From: Elusimicrobiota bacterium
GTDB taxonomy: Bacteria; Elusimicrobiota; Elusimicrobia; UBA1565; UBA9628
Length of the DNA stretch: 44,024 bases
Assembly: GCA_016234805.1 (NCBI GenBank)
Contig: JACRNU010000082.1
Coordinates: 1 to 44,024, forward strand
Direction: 5' to 3'
Part shown: piece after piece, positions 1-9,060 of the stretch
How positions within the stretch are numbered: position 1 is the stretch's first letter
How the letters are laid out: every line of letters starts with the position of its first letter
Made by a program: the position numbers and the translations under genes
Notes under the pieces: model-generated
The model's input: the letters and a program-made list of their open reading frames with translations, nothing else
Database searches by the model: none
What the model was told of the DNA's origin: nothing

Positions 1-3000
1 ACCTGAACTGTATCCTGCGAAGATGGCGCCGTTCGTCGGATGGGTCGCCTTCAGGACCACTCCCACCCCGGGGTCGCTGATATACAGGTTGGGGAAAGTC
101 CGAACGCCCCCGCTCATGGCCAGGGTCTGCGGGAGATTGGATGCCATGCTAGGAACCAGCGATAGCCTCGCATTGTCGACCGCGTTAACATCCGTTTCCC
201 ATAGATCGTCCGTGCCTCGGACCTCGACAGAGAACCTTTGCTGGGCATAGGCTTTCCTCGGCGTCCCGGACCTACCCGTGACGGAACCGGGGTCGTAGAC
301 CTCCCCCGGCAGGATGACCAGATGCCGGTCATAGGTCCACGGAGCGTATTTCGAGGCTTCCAGGGTGTTCCCATAGGAGCCCAGGTTCACCCGACCGCCG
401 TTGGGCGCGGGTTCGTCCCCAAAGGGATCCGCAGGATCGCCTCCATCGATGGTGCGGGACACCACGGCATCAATCTGCCAGCCTTGGGTCGCCGGATTCC
501 AACGGCCGCCGGCAGAGAGCGGGTGAAAATCCTCGCTGCCGGTACCCGGGGAGAACCACAGAGGGTCCTTGGCGCGGGAATGGCTGTCTTGACCCGCGAC
601 GGTCTGCCAGGCGCCCAACCCGCCGTAGCGCAAGCCGCCCCAATCAGTGATGCATGGGCCGTTGGCGCAGAAAAAGTCGTTGTAATCGGAGATGAACCCG
701 CCCTGGCTGACGGCGTTCACGGACAGGGTGCTCGACGACCCGGAGACCGTCACCGAGCTGAAGAGGATGTTATTGCGGACCTTGCCTCCCGTCGAGTTGA
801 CGAACCTCAACAAAGACGAGCCCGCCAGAGCGGTGCCCGACGACGACACATCATTGAAGACGAATTCAGCATCGGCGGAAGCCTCGAAGTGCGCTCCGAC
901 GAAGCTCCCGTTCGCCGCCAGCCCCGGGTTCGAGATGCGATTGTTGGCGACCCGGAGCTTCGGCGAATTCAAGGCATAGATGCCGTACGCCGTGTAGCCC
1001 GCCGCGCCGCCAGGCGTGCGCCGGACGATGGAGTTATTGTAGACGGTCGCGCCGGAGGTCAGCCCCTCGAGATAGACACCGTAGACCGAGCCTGAACCCC
1101 AAACGTCGCTCACGACCGTGTTCGAGGCAAGCCATATCTCGGTCCCGGACCGATGGGGCCCGATGATCTCCACCCCGTGGGTGAGTCCCTCGATGGTGTT
1201 CGTGGACAACACGACCCTGCCGCCGGACCCGGAGCCCATCATGAACCCATAGCCCTGGCGGCCGATCAGCGTGCTCGAGGAAACCTCCAGATTGAGGCTG
1301 CCGCCTTCGTAGAGGAGCCCGCCACCCCCATTAGCCGCACTTACCAGATAACTCGAATAAATCCGTGTCCCGGAGGAATCAGCGACCCTTGCCGCATTGC
1401 CCCCCTCGAGATAGGACCCGAAGATCGTATTGCTGGAAGACGACTGAGCGAAGAAGGCGTCCCCTGCCGCCGTCACCGTGCTATTACGGACCTCATTGAA
1501 ACGAGAACCGGTCTCCAACAATATCCCGATACCCACGACATTCGTGATCTTGTCCTCGTCAAGCAGATTGCTCAAGGCGGCATTCAGATACACCGCCGAG
1601 CCATCGACAAGTCCTCCAGAGATCGTGTTCAGGCGTACCGTGTTCCCAGTCGCATTCCCTCGGAGCGCCAACGCCTTGCTCGACGCCGATTGGAGGCGAT
1701 TGCGCCGCACTTCGTTCCAGGATGCCCCGTCTAAATCCAAAGCGGCCAGGCCGCCGGCGCCGGCGGCGTTCGATGAGATCGTGCTCTTCTCGACGATGTT
1801 GAACTGGGCGGAAGTCCCGAGCTTGGCGGCGATGCCGGAGGGATTGTGGATGGAGCATTCCGAGATCGTGTTGGAGGAAGCTCCAGCGTTCGTGACCCAG
1901 ACGGCGGGATATGACGCCGAGTTGTTCGTGACAGTGCTCAGGCTGATCGTATTATGATGGGAGTTCAACGCGACATCCACCGCCCTGCCGCCGCCGGTGT
2001 TCGAGATGAAGCTATTGGTGATGGTATTGGATTGGGCATCATCATACAGGTAGAGTGCAGGGTCGATCGGACCGCTGCTTTCGAGCGTGCTCTCCCGTAT
2101 CTCATTGCTCTTGGAGGTCGTGCGAATCGAGAGGGCTTTCCCGCTCGAGGCGAGAAGATAGCTTCCGGAAACCGTATTGGAGGACGCCATGTAGAACGAC
2201 ATGGCCGAATAACCCCCTCCCGAGATGGCCGTGCATGAACTGAAGTTGTTGTGATGCGCGCTGACGGTAATCTCGACCCCCCCGCCCGTCGGGTTCGATA
2301 TCCGGCTTCCCGAAACGACATTGCCGAACGTCCAATACACGTACATGCCCACATTGGCGGCGCCATTGCCCACCACGGTGCTCTTGACGACCTGGTTGGA
2401 TGAGCCTCCCCCGCGGCCGTCGATGTACATCCCATGGCTTGCAGGCCCGAAGACATAGCATTCGCTGACCGTGTTGGACGAAGCCCCTGCGGATGACAGG
2501 CCCCCGTTGATATAGAAGGCTCCCGTACTGCCGCTGCCAGTGACTGTGCTGAGCGACACCGTATTGCGATGGCTGCTCCTTATGGAAGCGCCGCTTCCCA
2601 GCGCGTTGGCGACATAACTCGCGCTAACGCTGTTGGATGAGCCGTCCATCAGGAACAAGGCATACGAAGTCAGCGCCGAGTTCGTCATGGTGCTCATGGC
2701 GATCGTGCTGGTGGAACCCATGACCGCGATGCCGTGCGCGTCCTGGACCGTCACGCTCGTGAACTCTACCCGGCTGTTCGAACTCAGCATGATCCCGGCC
2801 GAGCTGATGAAAGATCCGCCCTTGACTCCCACCGAGCTGATGGTCACGAAGGAAGAAGAGGCATAGATGCCGTAAGGCGTGCTGTTCGCGGATACCACGT
2901 CGATCCCTTGGATGGTGACGCTGGCGTTCCTCACGATGAAGGCGCCCTGCAGGGCGGGAGGCGTCACCTTGGCGCGCTCGGGGCCGAACCCTGGGTCGGT

Positions 3001-6000
3001 CATGATCTTGAGCCTATAGCCGCTTGTCGTGAAACTCTGAACCGCGACCTGCTCGCTGTAGGTTCCAAGATCCCGGATCATGACGCAGGCATCCGAGGTC
3101 AATGTCTGAGGCAGAAGATTCACCCCTCCCTGGATGGTCGTCGAGTCGCCGTAGCCGTCCTGCTGCACGACCGTCGAATTCGGGCCGCAGCCGGGGCCTC
3201 CCAGGGTCCTGGTCGAGGCCAACGCAATGTAGGGAGATGCCACGCCGTTGTGGTTCACCGCGGCGACATGGAGGAAATAGAGCGCGTCAGGCGCCAGACC
3301 CGTCACGGTCGCCGACAGGGAAACCCCGGCAGGCAGGGTCGAAAGGGAAACGTTGCCGTCATAGGCGTTCGGGAAAGAGGCCCCTGTCGTCAGGACGACG
3401 GTGTAGGTCGTCGCATCCACTAGATTGCCGTTCGCAGTCCACGAGACGCTCATCCTGCCGAACCGCACGGCTGAAAAGGTCGAGATAGCCGTGCCCGGCT
3501 GCGCGACCAGGGTCGAAGTAGAGCCCAAGCTGCCCGAAAAAGGGCCGTAGCCTCCGCAGTTCTCGGCGGCGGCGCGGAAGTAGTAGGTGGTGTTCGGAAC
3601 AAGGCCGTAGACCGTTGCAGCCGGAACGAGAGCCTGCGTCGTGAAGCCAGTCGAAACGATATTCGTGAATCCAGCGTCCAGGGCCGTTTGGACGATATAG
3701 CCGGTGACCCCGGATTCCGCGGTCGGCGTCCACTGGACCGCTACGCTGCTAAGGCCCACGCTCAAAAAGCCCGGGGAAGCCGCCGAAGGAGCGATGGTGG
3801 GAACCGGCGGCACGATGCGCACCGCCGCGCCGGTCGACAGGATGGCGTTGGACATGACATGCAGATTGTAGTACCCGCAGGCCAGGCCCGCCGGCACGGT
3901 GAAGTCCAGGGTCGTCGAGGACTTGCCTTGCTGGTAGTATGTCTGCTCCTGGTTGCCGTAGACCGAAGTCGAAAGGTCCACCAGGCCGCCCTGCGGCAGC
4001 CCGGGCCCATAGCCGCCCGACCCCTGGGGCATGAGATACACCCGGGGATGGTTTGCCGTCGAGTCGCCGCCGCTGCGCCCGCTCCCGGCCGCCTCGGCCA
4101 CCCCGGTGAAGGTCGTGCCGGTCACGGTGTAAACATTGCCTGGATTGAGCGTCACGGGGAATGAACCGATGCCGTTGACGGTCGCAATGCCAGGACGCAT
4201 AAATGTCTTGGTCGAAAGGTCGAAATCGTATTCAGTGTATTGGACAAGCTCCGCGGTGGAGGAATAAGGGGATGCGCTCGATCCCGCAGCGGCCAGGACC
4301 TTGCCGTCGGGTAGGAGCGTAGCGGTGTACAAACTGCGAGGCCAGACCATGGACCCCGCCGCAGCCCAGGTTCCAGCAGCGGGGTCATACAACTCCATAG
4401 CTGAGAGAGTCCCCCCGTCGAACCCCCCAGCCGCCAGGACCTTGCCGTCAGGCAGCAGCACAGCGCTATGGAACCGGCGAGCCGAGGTCATGGACCCCGT
4501 CGGAGTCCAGGTCCCTGCGGCAGGGTCATAGACCTCCGCGCCGGAGATGGACGTTGAGTATCCCCCCCCCGCCACCAGGACCTTGCCGTTGGATAAGAGT
4601 GTCGCTGTATGCCACCTGCGAACCGAGTTCATAGAGCCTGTCGGAGCCCAGGAACCCGTCACAGGATCATACAACTCCGCCGTGTTGCCTGAACTCCAGT
4701 TCCCCCCAGCCACCAGGACCTTGCCGTTGGGCAAGAGAGTCGCTGTGTGCCCATAGCGAGGCTCGGCCAGGGAGCCTGTCGGCGCCCAGGATCCTGCATT
4801 TGGATCATAGAGCACCGCAGTCGAGACATAATCGCCGTTCCATCCCGCAGCCACCAGGACCTTGCCGTTGGGCAACAGAGTCGCAGTATGCTCGATGCGG
4901 ACCGAAGGCATGGAACCTGTCGGCGCCCAGGTCCCGGCTGCCGGATCATAAAGTTCAGCAGAGGAATGGAAGCTCCCGGTTGATCCCCCAGCCGCCAGGA
5001 CCTTGCCGTTCGGCAGGAGCGTCACCGTAAGCCGGTCGCGCGCCGCCGTCATGCCGCCTGTCGCAGCCCAAGCCCCGACAACAGGGGCATACAACTCCGC
5101 GGTGGCAAAATAGCACCCCAAGCAATTGTTCCCCCCGGCCACGAGAACCTTACCGTTGGGCAAGAGCGCCGCTGCATGTTCTCGGCGGGTCGAGACCATG
5201 TTGCCGGTCGAAGCCCAAGAACCCAGAGCAGGAGCGTAGAGCTGAGCCGTAGAGAGAGCAAGAGAACCTACGGTGAGTCCCCCAGCCACGAGGACCTTGC
5301 CGTTCGGCAATAGCGTAGCGGTATGATACTCGCTACCATTGGATAAGGAGCCTATCGTTGTCCAGGTCCCTGCAACAGGATCGTAAAGCTCCGCAGTGGA
5401 GAGATAACCCCCGCTGTAGCCCCCAGCCACCAAGACCTTGCCACCGGGCAGGAGCGCAGCGACATGATAACCGCGCGCCGAGACCATGGCGCCTGTCATT
5501 GTCCAGGTCCCAGCAACAGGGTCATAGAGCTCAGCCGTGGAAAGAGAACCTCCACCGGCGTTCGTTCCCCCGGCCGCCAGGACCTTGCCGTTAGGCAGGA
5601 GAGTCGCGATTTGCTCCCTGCGAACCCCGGCCATGGAGCCTGTCGTCGTCCAGGTCCCGGCAACAGGGTCATAGAGCTCCGCGGTGGAAAGACAATTCCC
5701 GTTGTATCCCCCAGCCGCCAGGAGCTTGCCGTTGCGCAAGAGTGTAGCGGCATGTTCAGCGCGAGCCTCAACCATGGAACCTGTCGTTGTCCATGTCCCG
5801 GCGAAAGGATCATAGACCTCCGCGGTGGAGAGATACCCCGGCCCGGTGATGAATCCCCCAGCGACCAGGACCTGGCCGTCAGACAGCAGAGCTGCAACAT
5901 GGCTCTCGCGAGCCGTAGACATGGAACTGGTCGTTGCCCATGTCCCAGTGGCAGGGTCATAGAGCGCCGCCGTGGATAGATAGCCGCCGCCATTGCTTCC

Positions 6001-8559
6001 TCCAACAACCAGGACCTTGCCGTTCGGCAGGAGCGTAGCGGTATGCTTGTAGCGAGCCACGGGCATGGAGCCTGTCGTTGTCCAGGTCCCGGCAACAGGG
6101 TCGTAGAGCTCCGCGGTGGGAAGATACCCCCCCCCGAATCCCCCAGCCACCAGGACCTTGCCGCTCGGCAGCAGCGTGGCACTATGCGCATAGCGAGCCG
6201 ATGTCATCTGGGACGCGCCTGCCGTGGTCCAGGTCGGGTCGATGACCACCGGGAACTCAAGGCCCCGGTCGTCGAAGGCGAGGGCAAGCAAGGTCTTGGC
6301 GCCGGCGCGCTTCAGGGAGAACACCCCGCCCCTCTTTCGGCCGGCGGAGTCGATCACAACGGGCTTGGAGAGTTCGAGGACCTTGGCGCCCACAGCATTC
6401 AGGGCGGCGACGTTTCCCTCGGCCGTCAAGGAGAAGGACCTGATCCTCCCTTCCCCCTCGAATTCCTGGACGAAGCGCCTAGGAGCCTCCGGGGTCTTCA
6501 GGTAATAGAACTCCTCGACGCTCGAGCCCGAGGCCGCCAGAAAGACCGAGGTCTCCTGGTAAGCGTCCGGGTACAGCACGACCCCGTCGACCACCCTGGA
6601 CTCTGCGGCGAAGCCGCCGATGGGCCGGATTCGGACCGCGGAATCTCCGAAACGGACCGAGTAGGCCTCGCCGTAGCGTTTGGGCAGGACCGACCCGTCA
6701 TTTAGGACACGTCCCTCCCTGACCGCTAGAGCGGCCAGGGCCTGCCTCTCCTCCGGCTTGAGTCCCTGCACCGGACCCAACAGAGACGGTCGGAGTCCCC
6801 CGGGCGTTTCTTCATAGCCAAGCCTGGAGAGGCTTTCCCACTTGGATTTCAAAGAGGGGAACTCCTGCTTGAGTCTCGGGATGAAGGACGCTACCCTCGC
6901 TTCGCGGAAAAGTGCCAAGTTGTGAAGCGCCTTTCTGTCGCCTGGATACTCCTTAAGGAGGACCTCCAGCTCAACGACGGCTCGGGACAACTCGCCTTCC
7001 TGGGCGTGGGCCACCGCCAGGTTCGTGCGGGTATCCTGGCCCGAAGCCCCGAGACGGACGGCCTCTTCAAGGTACCGGGCGGCCTTCCGGTGCTCGCCCA
7101 GGCGCATGAGCGCCGCGCCGATGTTTGAGAGTGTCTTATCGCGCTTGACCGCGAGTTGGAGGCTCTTGCGGTACTCAGCGACCTTGGAAAGCACGCCGGG
7201 CTCCCATGGGTCGAACCTGTCGATGGTTCGGAGCAAGGGGTCATTGAAGACTTCGATGGCCAGCGCCAGGCGGTACTCCTTGACAGCCTCCTTGAAGCGT
7301 CCGTCCTGGGAAAGGGCGTCCGCCATCCCGGAGTGCAGGCGCGAGGCCTGGGGGCAGATCTTGAGCGTTTCGCCGATCAGGGTCCGGTTGTCTTTCCAGT
7401 CCAGATTGCGGGAGGCGGTCAGGATGACGAACAGGCCGCACAGCGCCGCGAAAGCGGGAAGCCCCGCCTTGAGTCCCCGCTCCAGGAGAGCCCCCAGGAC
7501 CAGCCCGTAGCCCAGCAAGGGCAGATAAAGATAGCGCTCATTGATGACCGTGTTGATGGGGATGACGTTGGAAACCGGCGCCAAGGCCAGGAAGAAGAAC
7601 AGGATGCCGAAGCCCGCCTGGGGCTGCCTTCGCAGGCATCTCCAGCCCAAACAAGCCAGCCCTGCCAGCAGGATGCCGCAACCCAAGGTCTCGGCATCCA
7701 GGGCGCGCTTGACCGGAAAAAGGTATTCGAGAGTCAATGGATCGGGCCACACGGCGATCCTGACGTAGGTTGCGAACCCCTTGGCCATGGTGAGCATCTG
7801 GGGCAGGAGCCCGCCGGCCCAGTAGCCTGTCTGGGCGGTCTTGCCGAGCGTCAGCGAACGCGCCAAAACGTAGACACCTGCCAGGACGATGTATGGCACA
7901 AGACTCGCGAGACCCGCCTGCTTGCCATCCTTTCCCGAAACCCTGGCCATGACAAGGCAGAGACCCAGAGCCAGCGGCAGACTGACCGCCGATTCCTTGG
8001 ACAAGAGCGACAATCCGAAGCACGCCAAAGACAGCGCGAATGCCGGACTCCAGACCCGTCCTTCCGAGCGGACAAAGAGGATGGACGCCGACAAGTAGAA
8101 GAACACGTAGAGGAGGTTCGATTGGGCGCTCGCCCAGGCCACAGCCTCTGTCTGGCCGGGATGGAGAAGGAATACCAGCGCGGCCACCAGAGCCGTCGTT
8201 CGGGACCTGAAGAGCACAAGGATCAGCGCGTAGGCCAGCAGGGCATTCGCGACGTGGAGCAGGACATTGGAGAGATGGTATGCCCTGGGGTCCAGGCCCG
8301 CCCACCTGTAGATGACAGCGTGGCTGAGAACGCTCAACGGCCGCCAAGTATGGCGGCTCTCCAGAGCACCGTCATACTGAGCGTCGGGCCTGAGGAACTT
8401 GGAAAGGGGACTGAGGCTCCGTATGGCCGCGTTCTTGACGATAATGATCTCATCGTCATAGACAAAGCCGTTCTGGAGGGTATTGGACCAAGCCAGCCAG
8501 CCGACGGCCACGATGGCCGCCAGGGCCAACGGTCCCGCGCACCTGCTCCCACGGCTCAT
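1..8559 (-). CDS. Giant fusion protein: TMTC-like GT-C glycosyltransferase + TPR + kelch + FN3 + beta-helix (3' end outside window)
   Basis: I read every codon of this frame from 8559 to 1 and found no stop, so at least 2853 residues are encoded and the C-terminus lies beyond the left edge. Residues 1-390 are very hydrophobic with many membrane spans. They carry bacterial TMTC/GT-C-like landmarks: FVYDDE (D35, D36) after the first span, a YHLSN..LH segment, LLHPGQTEAVAW, SKESA and NERYLYLP. Residues about 390-590 are TPR-like helices. About 600-777 resemble the domain that precedes propeller repeats and ends in FPVVIDPTW. Fourteen kelch motifs follow (about 777-1450), then an early-set Ig-like domain, two FN3 domains (about 1587-1787), and a right-handed beta-helix (about 1794-2640) closing with the usual IDGGDP...NGGRVNLGSYGNT tail. 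An AAGGAG ribosome site lies 9-10 bases before the ATG. The predicted enzyme would sit in the inner membrane with a periplasmic or surface extension. Glycosyl transfer is inferred from family resemblance only. Confidence 0.85.
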   Translation of the reverse strand, partial: MSRGSRCAGPLALAAIVAVGWLAWSNTLQNGFVYDDEIIIVKNAAIRSLSPLSKFLRPDAQYDGALESRHTWRPLSVLSHAVIYRWAGLDPRAYHLSNVLLHVANALLAYALILVLFRSRTTALVAALVFLLHPGQTEAVAWASAQSNLLYVFFYLSASILFVRSEGRVWSPAFALSLACFGLSLLSKESAVSLPLALGLCLVMARVSGKDGKQAGLASLVPYIVLAGVYVLARSLTLGKTAQTGYWAGGLLPQMLTMAKGFATYVRIAVWPDPLTLEYLFPVKRALDAETLGCGILLAGLACLGWRCLRRQPQAGFGILFFFLALAPVSNVIPINTVINERYLYLPLLGYGLVLGALLERGLKAGLPAFAALCGLFVILTASRNLDWKDNRTLIGETLKICPQASRLHSGMADALSQDGRFKEAVKEYRLALAIEVFNDPLLRTIDRFDPWEPGVLSKVAEYRKSLQLAVKRDKTLSNIGAALMRLGEHRKAARYLEEAVRLGASGQDTRTNLAVAHAQEGELSRAVVELEVLLKEYPGDRKALHNLALFREARVASFIPRLKQEFPSLKSKWESLSRLGYEETPGGLRPSLLGPVQGLKPEERQALAALAVREGRVLNDGSVLPKRYGEAYSVRFGDSAVRIRPIGGFAAESRVVDGVVLYPDAYQETSVFLAASGSSVEEFYYLKTPEAPRRFVQEFEGEGRIRSFSLTAEGNVAALNAVGAKVLELSKPVVIDSAGRKRGGVFSLKRAGAKTLLALAFDDRGLEFPVVIDPTWTTAGASQMTSARYAHSATLLPSGKVLVAGGFGGGYLPTAELYDPVAGTWTTTGSMPVARYKHTATLLPNGKVLVVGGSNGGGYLSTAALYDPATGTWATTSSMSTARESHVAALLSDGQVLVAGGFITGPGYLSTAEVYDPFAGTWTTTGSMVEARAEHAATLLRNGKLLAAGGYNGNCLSTAELYDPVAGTWTTTGSMAGVRREQIATLLPNGKVLAAGGTNAGGGSLSTAELYDPVAGTWTMTGAMVSARGYHVAALLPGGKVLVAGGYSGGYLSTAELYDPVAGTWTTIGSLSNGSEYHTATLLPNGKVLVAGGLTVGSLALSTAQLYAPALGSWASTGNMVSTRREHAAALLPNGKVLVAGGNNCLGCYFATAELYAPVVGAWAATGGMTAARDRLTVTLLPNGKVLAAGGSTGSFHSSAELYDPAAGTWAPTGSMPSVRIEHTATLLPNGKVLVAAGWNGDYVSTAVLYDPNAGSWAPTGSLAEPRYGHTATLLPNGKVLVAGGNWSSGNTAELYDPVTGSWAPTGSMNSVRRWHTATLLSNGKVLVAGGGYSTSISGAEVYDPAAGTWTPTGSMTSARRFHSAVLLPDGKVLAAGGFDGGTLSAMELYDPAAGTWAAAGSMVWPRSLYTATLLPDGKVLAAAGSSASPYSSTAELVQYTEYDFDLSTKTFMRPGIATVNGIGSFPVTLNPGNVYTVTGTTFTGVAEAAGSGRSGGDSTANHPRVYLMPQGSGGYGPGLPQGGLVDLSTSVYGNQEQTYYQQGKSSTTLDFTVPAGLACGYYNLHVMSNAILSTGAAVRIVPPVPTIAPSAASPGFLSVGLSSVAVQWTPTAESGVTGYIVQTALDAGFTNIVSTGFTTQALVPAATVYGLVPNTTYYFRAAAENCGGYGPFSGSLGSTSTLVAQPGTAISTFSAVRFGRMSVSWTANGNLVDATTYTVVLTTGASFPNAYDGNVSLSTLPAGVSLSATVTGLAPDALYFLHVAAVNHNGVASPYIALASTRTLGGPGCGPNSTVVQQDGYGDSTTIQGGVNLLPQTLTSDACVMIRDLGTYSEQVAVQSFTTSGYRLKIMTDPGFGPERAKVTPPALQGAFIVRNASVTIQGIDVVSANSTPYGIYASSSFVTISSVGVKGGSFISSAGIMLSSNSRVEFTSVTVQDAHGIAVMGSTSTIAMSTMTNSALTSYALFLMDGSSNSVSASYVANALGSGASIRSSHRNTVSLSTVTGSGSTGAFYINGGLSSAGASSNTVSECYVFGPASHGMYIDGRGGGSSNQVVKSTVVGNGAANVGMYVYWTFGNVVSGSRISNPTGGGVEITVSAHHNNFSSCTAISGGGYSAMSFYMASSNTVSGSYLLASSGKALSIRTTSKSNEIRESTLESSGPIDPALYLYDDAQSNTITNSFISNTGGGRAVDVALNSHHNTISLSTVTNNSASYPAVWVTNAGASSNTISECSIHNPSGIAAKLGTSAQFNIVEKSTISSNAAGAGGLAALDLDGASWNEVRRNRLQSASSKALALRGNATGNTVRLNTISGGLVDGSAVYLNAALSNLLDEDKITNVVGIGILLETGSRFNEVRNSTVTAAGDAFFAQSSSSNTIFGSYLEGGNAARVADSSGTRIYSSYLVSAANGGGGLLYEGGSLNLEVSSSTLIGRQGYGFMMGSGSGGRVVLSTNTIEGLTHGVEIIGPHRSGTEIWLASNTVVSDVWGSGSVYGVYLEGLTSGATVYNNSIVRRTPGGAAGYTAYGIYALNSPKLRVANNRISNPGLAANGSFVGAHFEASADAEFVFNDVSSSGTALAGSSLLRFVNSTGGKVRNNILFSSVTVSGSSSTLSVNAVSQGGFISDYNDFFCANGPCITDWGGLRYGGLGAWQTVAGQDSHSRAKDPLWFSPGTGSEDFHPLSAGGRWNPATQGWQIDAVVSRTIDGGDPADPFGDEPAPNGGRVNLGSYGNTLEASKYAPWTYDRHLVILPGEVYDPGSVTGRSGTPRKAYAQQRFSVEVRGTDDLWETDVNAVDNARLSLVPSMASNLPQTLAMSGGVRTFPNLYISDPGVGVVLKATHPTNGAIFAGYSSG
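640..3180 (-). repeat. Right-handed parallel beta-helix coding region
   Basis: About 850 residues consist of short imperfect coils of 21-28 residues rich in SSNT, NTVS, STVT and GG.A motifs (for example ASSNTISEC and NSHHNTISLSTVT). This is the pattern of PbH1-type right-handed beta-helices found in polysaccharide-binding or -cleaving and adhesin proteins. No catalytic Asp/Arg cluster of a pectate lyase or polygalacturonase was recognised, so a structural or adhesive role is more likely. The segment is in frame with the upstream glycosyltransferase-like and kelch parts. Confidence 0.75.
4562..4570 (-). repeat. G9 homopolymer (coding strand) near the end of the kelch array
   Basis: A second run of nine C on the + strand (G9 coding) follows the VAGG core of the third-from-last kelch motif, in the same structural position as the tract at 6127. 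Other kelch units carry only G5-G6 at this place. The tract is in frame as given. Confidence 0.8.
6127..6135 (-). repeat. G9 homopolymer (coding strand) at the start of the kelch array
   Basis: Nine consecutive C on the + strand, that is G9 in the coding strand, encode part of a Gly-Gly-Gly stretch just after the first kelch core VLVAGG. A one-base slip here would shift the frame and cut the protein before almost all of the propeller and beta-helix. In the sequence given the tract keeps the frame open. Confidence 0.8.
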
Positions 8560-8582
8560 GTCTCGGCGCTCCTTGCCAGACC

Positions 8583-8617
8583 CCTGGGGAGGTCCCCAGG
8601 CACATATCATCATTCTA
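8583..8617 (-). promoter_or_regulatory. Leader of the giant fusion gene: GC hairpin and candidate -10 element
   Basis: A perfect 7-base-pair inverted repeat (CCTGGGG at 8583-8589, CCCCAGG at 8594-8600, four-base loop) lies 24-41 bases upstream of the ATG, directly before the AAGGAG ribosome site. A TAGAAT -10-like hexamer is at 8612-8617 on the minus strand, but no good -35 stands at 16-18 bases from it. The hairpin would lie in the 5' leader and could influence translation initiation. The promoter call is weak. Confidence 0.35.
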
Positions 8618-8756
8618 GCCGAAAAACGCCCTCAATGACACCCCTTCTTGGTCACTTCCCCACGACGGCGACTCCCGCGAAGCAAGGGTTCAAGCAGATT
8701 GCGCCAATCCTGAACCGCGCCATGGACGCCGTTGATCTCCAGGCTGTCTCCCTCAC

Positions 8757-8785
8757 TTGATTCGGCCTGAAATCCCTGTTAAACT
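8757..8785 (+). promoter_or_regulatory. Sigma70-type promoter for the RelE toxin-antitoxin pair
   Basis: TTGATT (8757-8762), a 17-base spacer and TAAACT (8780-8785) form a plausible promoter. Transcription would begin near 8792. This leaves a leader of about 35 bases before the ATG at 8827 and excludes the alternative upstream ATG at 8788. Confidence 0.55.
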
Positions 8786-8826
8786 GTGTGTGGGGGAGCC
8801 CGGTTGCGCTTCCGTGGAGGCATGCC

Positions 8827-9060
8827 ATGCAGGGAATCCGATCTTTTTCCGTGCCGAGGCTCATCGGTGAACTCATCCGGCGCATGAGCCGCCGGGAACT
8901 CATGGAGTTGTCCGGATATTTGGATTGGGACGAGATCGAGGAGTGGAAAGCGACCTCTGAAGTGGTGGCGGACAACGGCCTCCGCAGGCGCGTCAAGACC
9001 GGGCTCTCGGACGAGAAGCGGGGCAAGGTCCGGCCCGCTACGCCGCTGCTGGATTCGTGA
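8827..9060 (+). CDS. Small partner (antitoxin) of the RelE-type toxin
   Basis: The product is a 77-residue protein whose stop overlaps the start of the RelE-like gene by four bases (GTGA), the usual layout of a toxin-antitoxin pair with the antitoxin first. The start at 8827 was chosen because GGAGG (8815-8819) lies seven bases upstream and the predicted transcript begins after the alternative ATG at 8788. The sequence contains RLIGELIRRMSRREL, then a LDWDEIEEW segment. I do not recognise a classical RelB, MazE or Phd DNA-binding domain, so the antitoxin role rests on position and size. It presumably binds and neutralises the downstream protein. Confidence 0.7.
   Translation: MQGIRSFSVPRLIGELIRRMSRRELMELSGYLDWDEIEEWKATSEVVADNGLRRRVKTGLSDEKRGKVRPATPLLDS

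Larger units (their letters stand above)
4225..6225 (-). repeat. Array of 14 kelch motifs inside the giant fusion gene
   Basis: The conserved core GKVLVAGG (encoded around cagGACCTTGCC on the + strand) recurs at 6154, 6013, 5869, 5722, 5581, 5434, 5293, 5146, 4999, 4858, 4717, 4579, 4438 and 4297. The spacing is 138-147 bases, or 46-49 residues. Each unit reads approximately M..AR..HTATLLPNGK, then VLVAGG, then Y.STAELYDP, then GTWT. Fourteen units fit two seven-bladed beta-propellers of the galactose-oxidase/kelch type. The units are also similar at DNA level, so the array could recombine. Confidence 0.9.

Noticed and set aside
4225..6225. CRISPR-like regular repeats
   Set aside because: The period of about 144 bases, the unbroken reading frame and the kelch consensus show a protein repeat array.
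7156..8760. Plus-strand open frame of 534 codons opposite the glycosyltransferase-like region
   Set aside because: Its translation is low-complexity Gln/Arg/Gly without motifs, while the minus frame encodes coherent membrane helices and TPRs.
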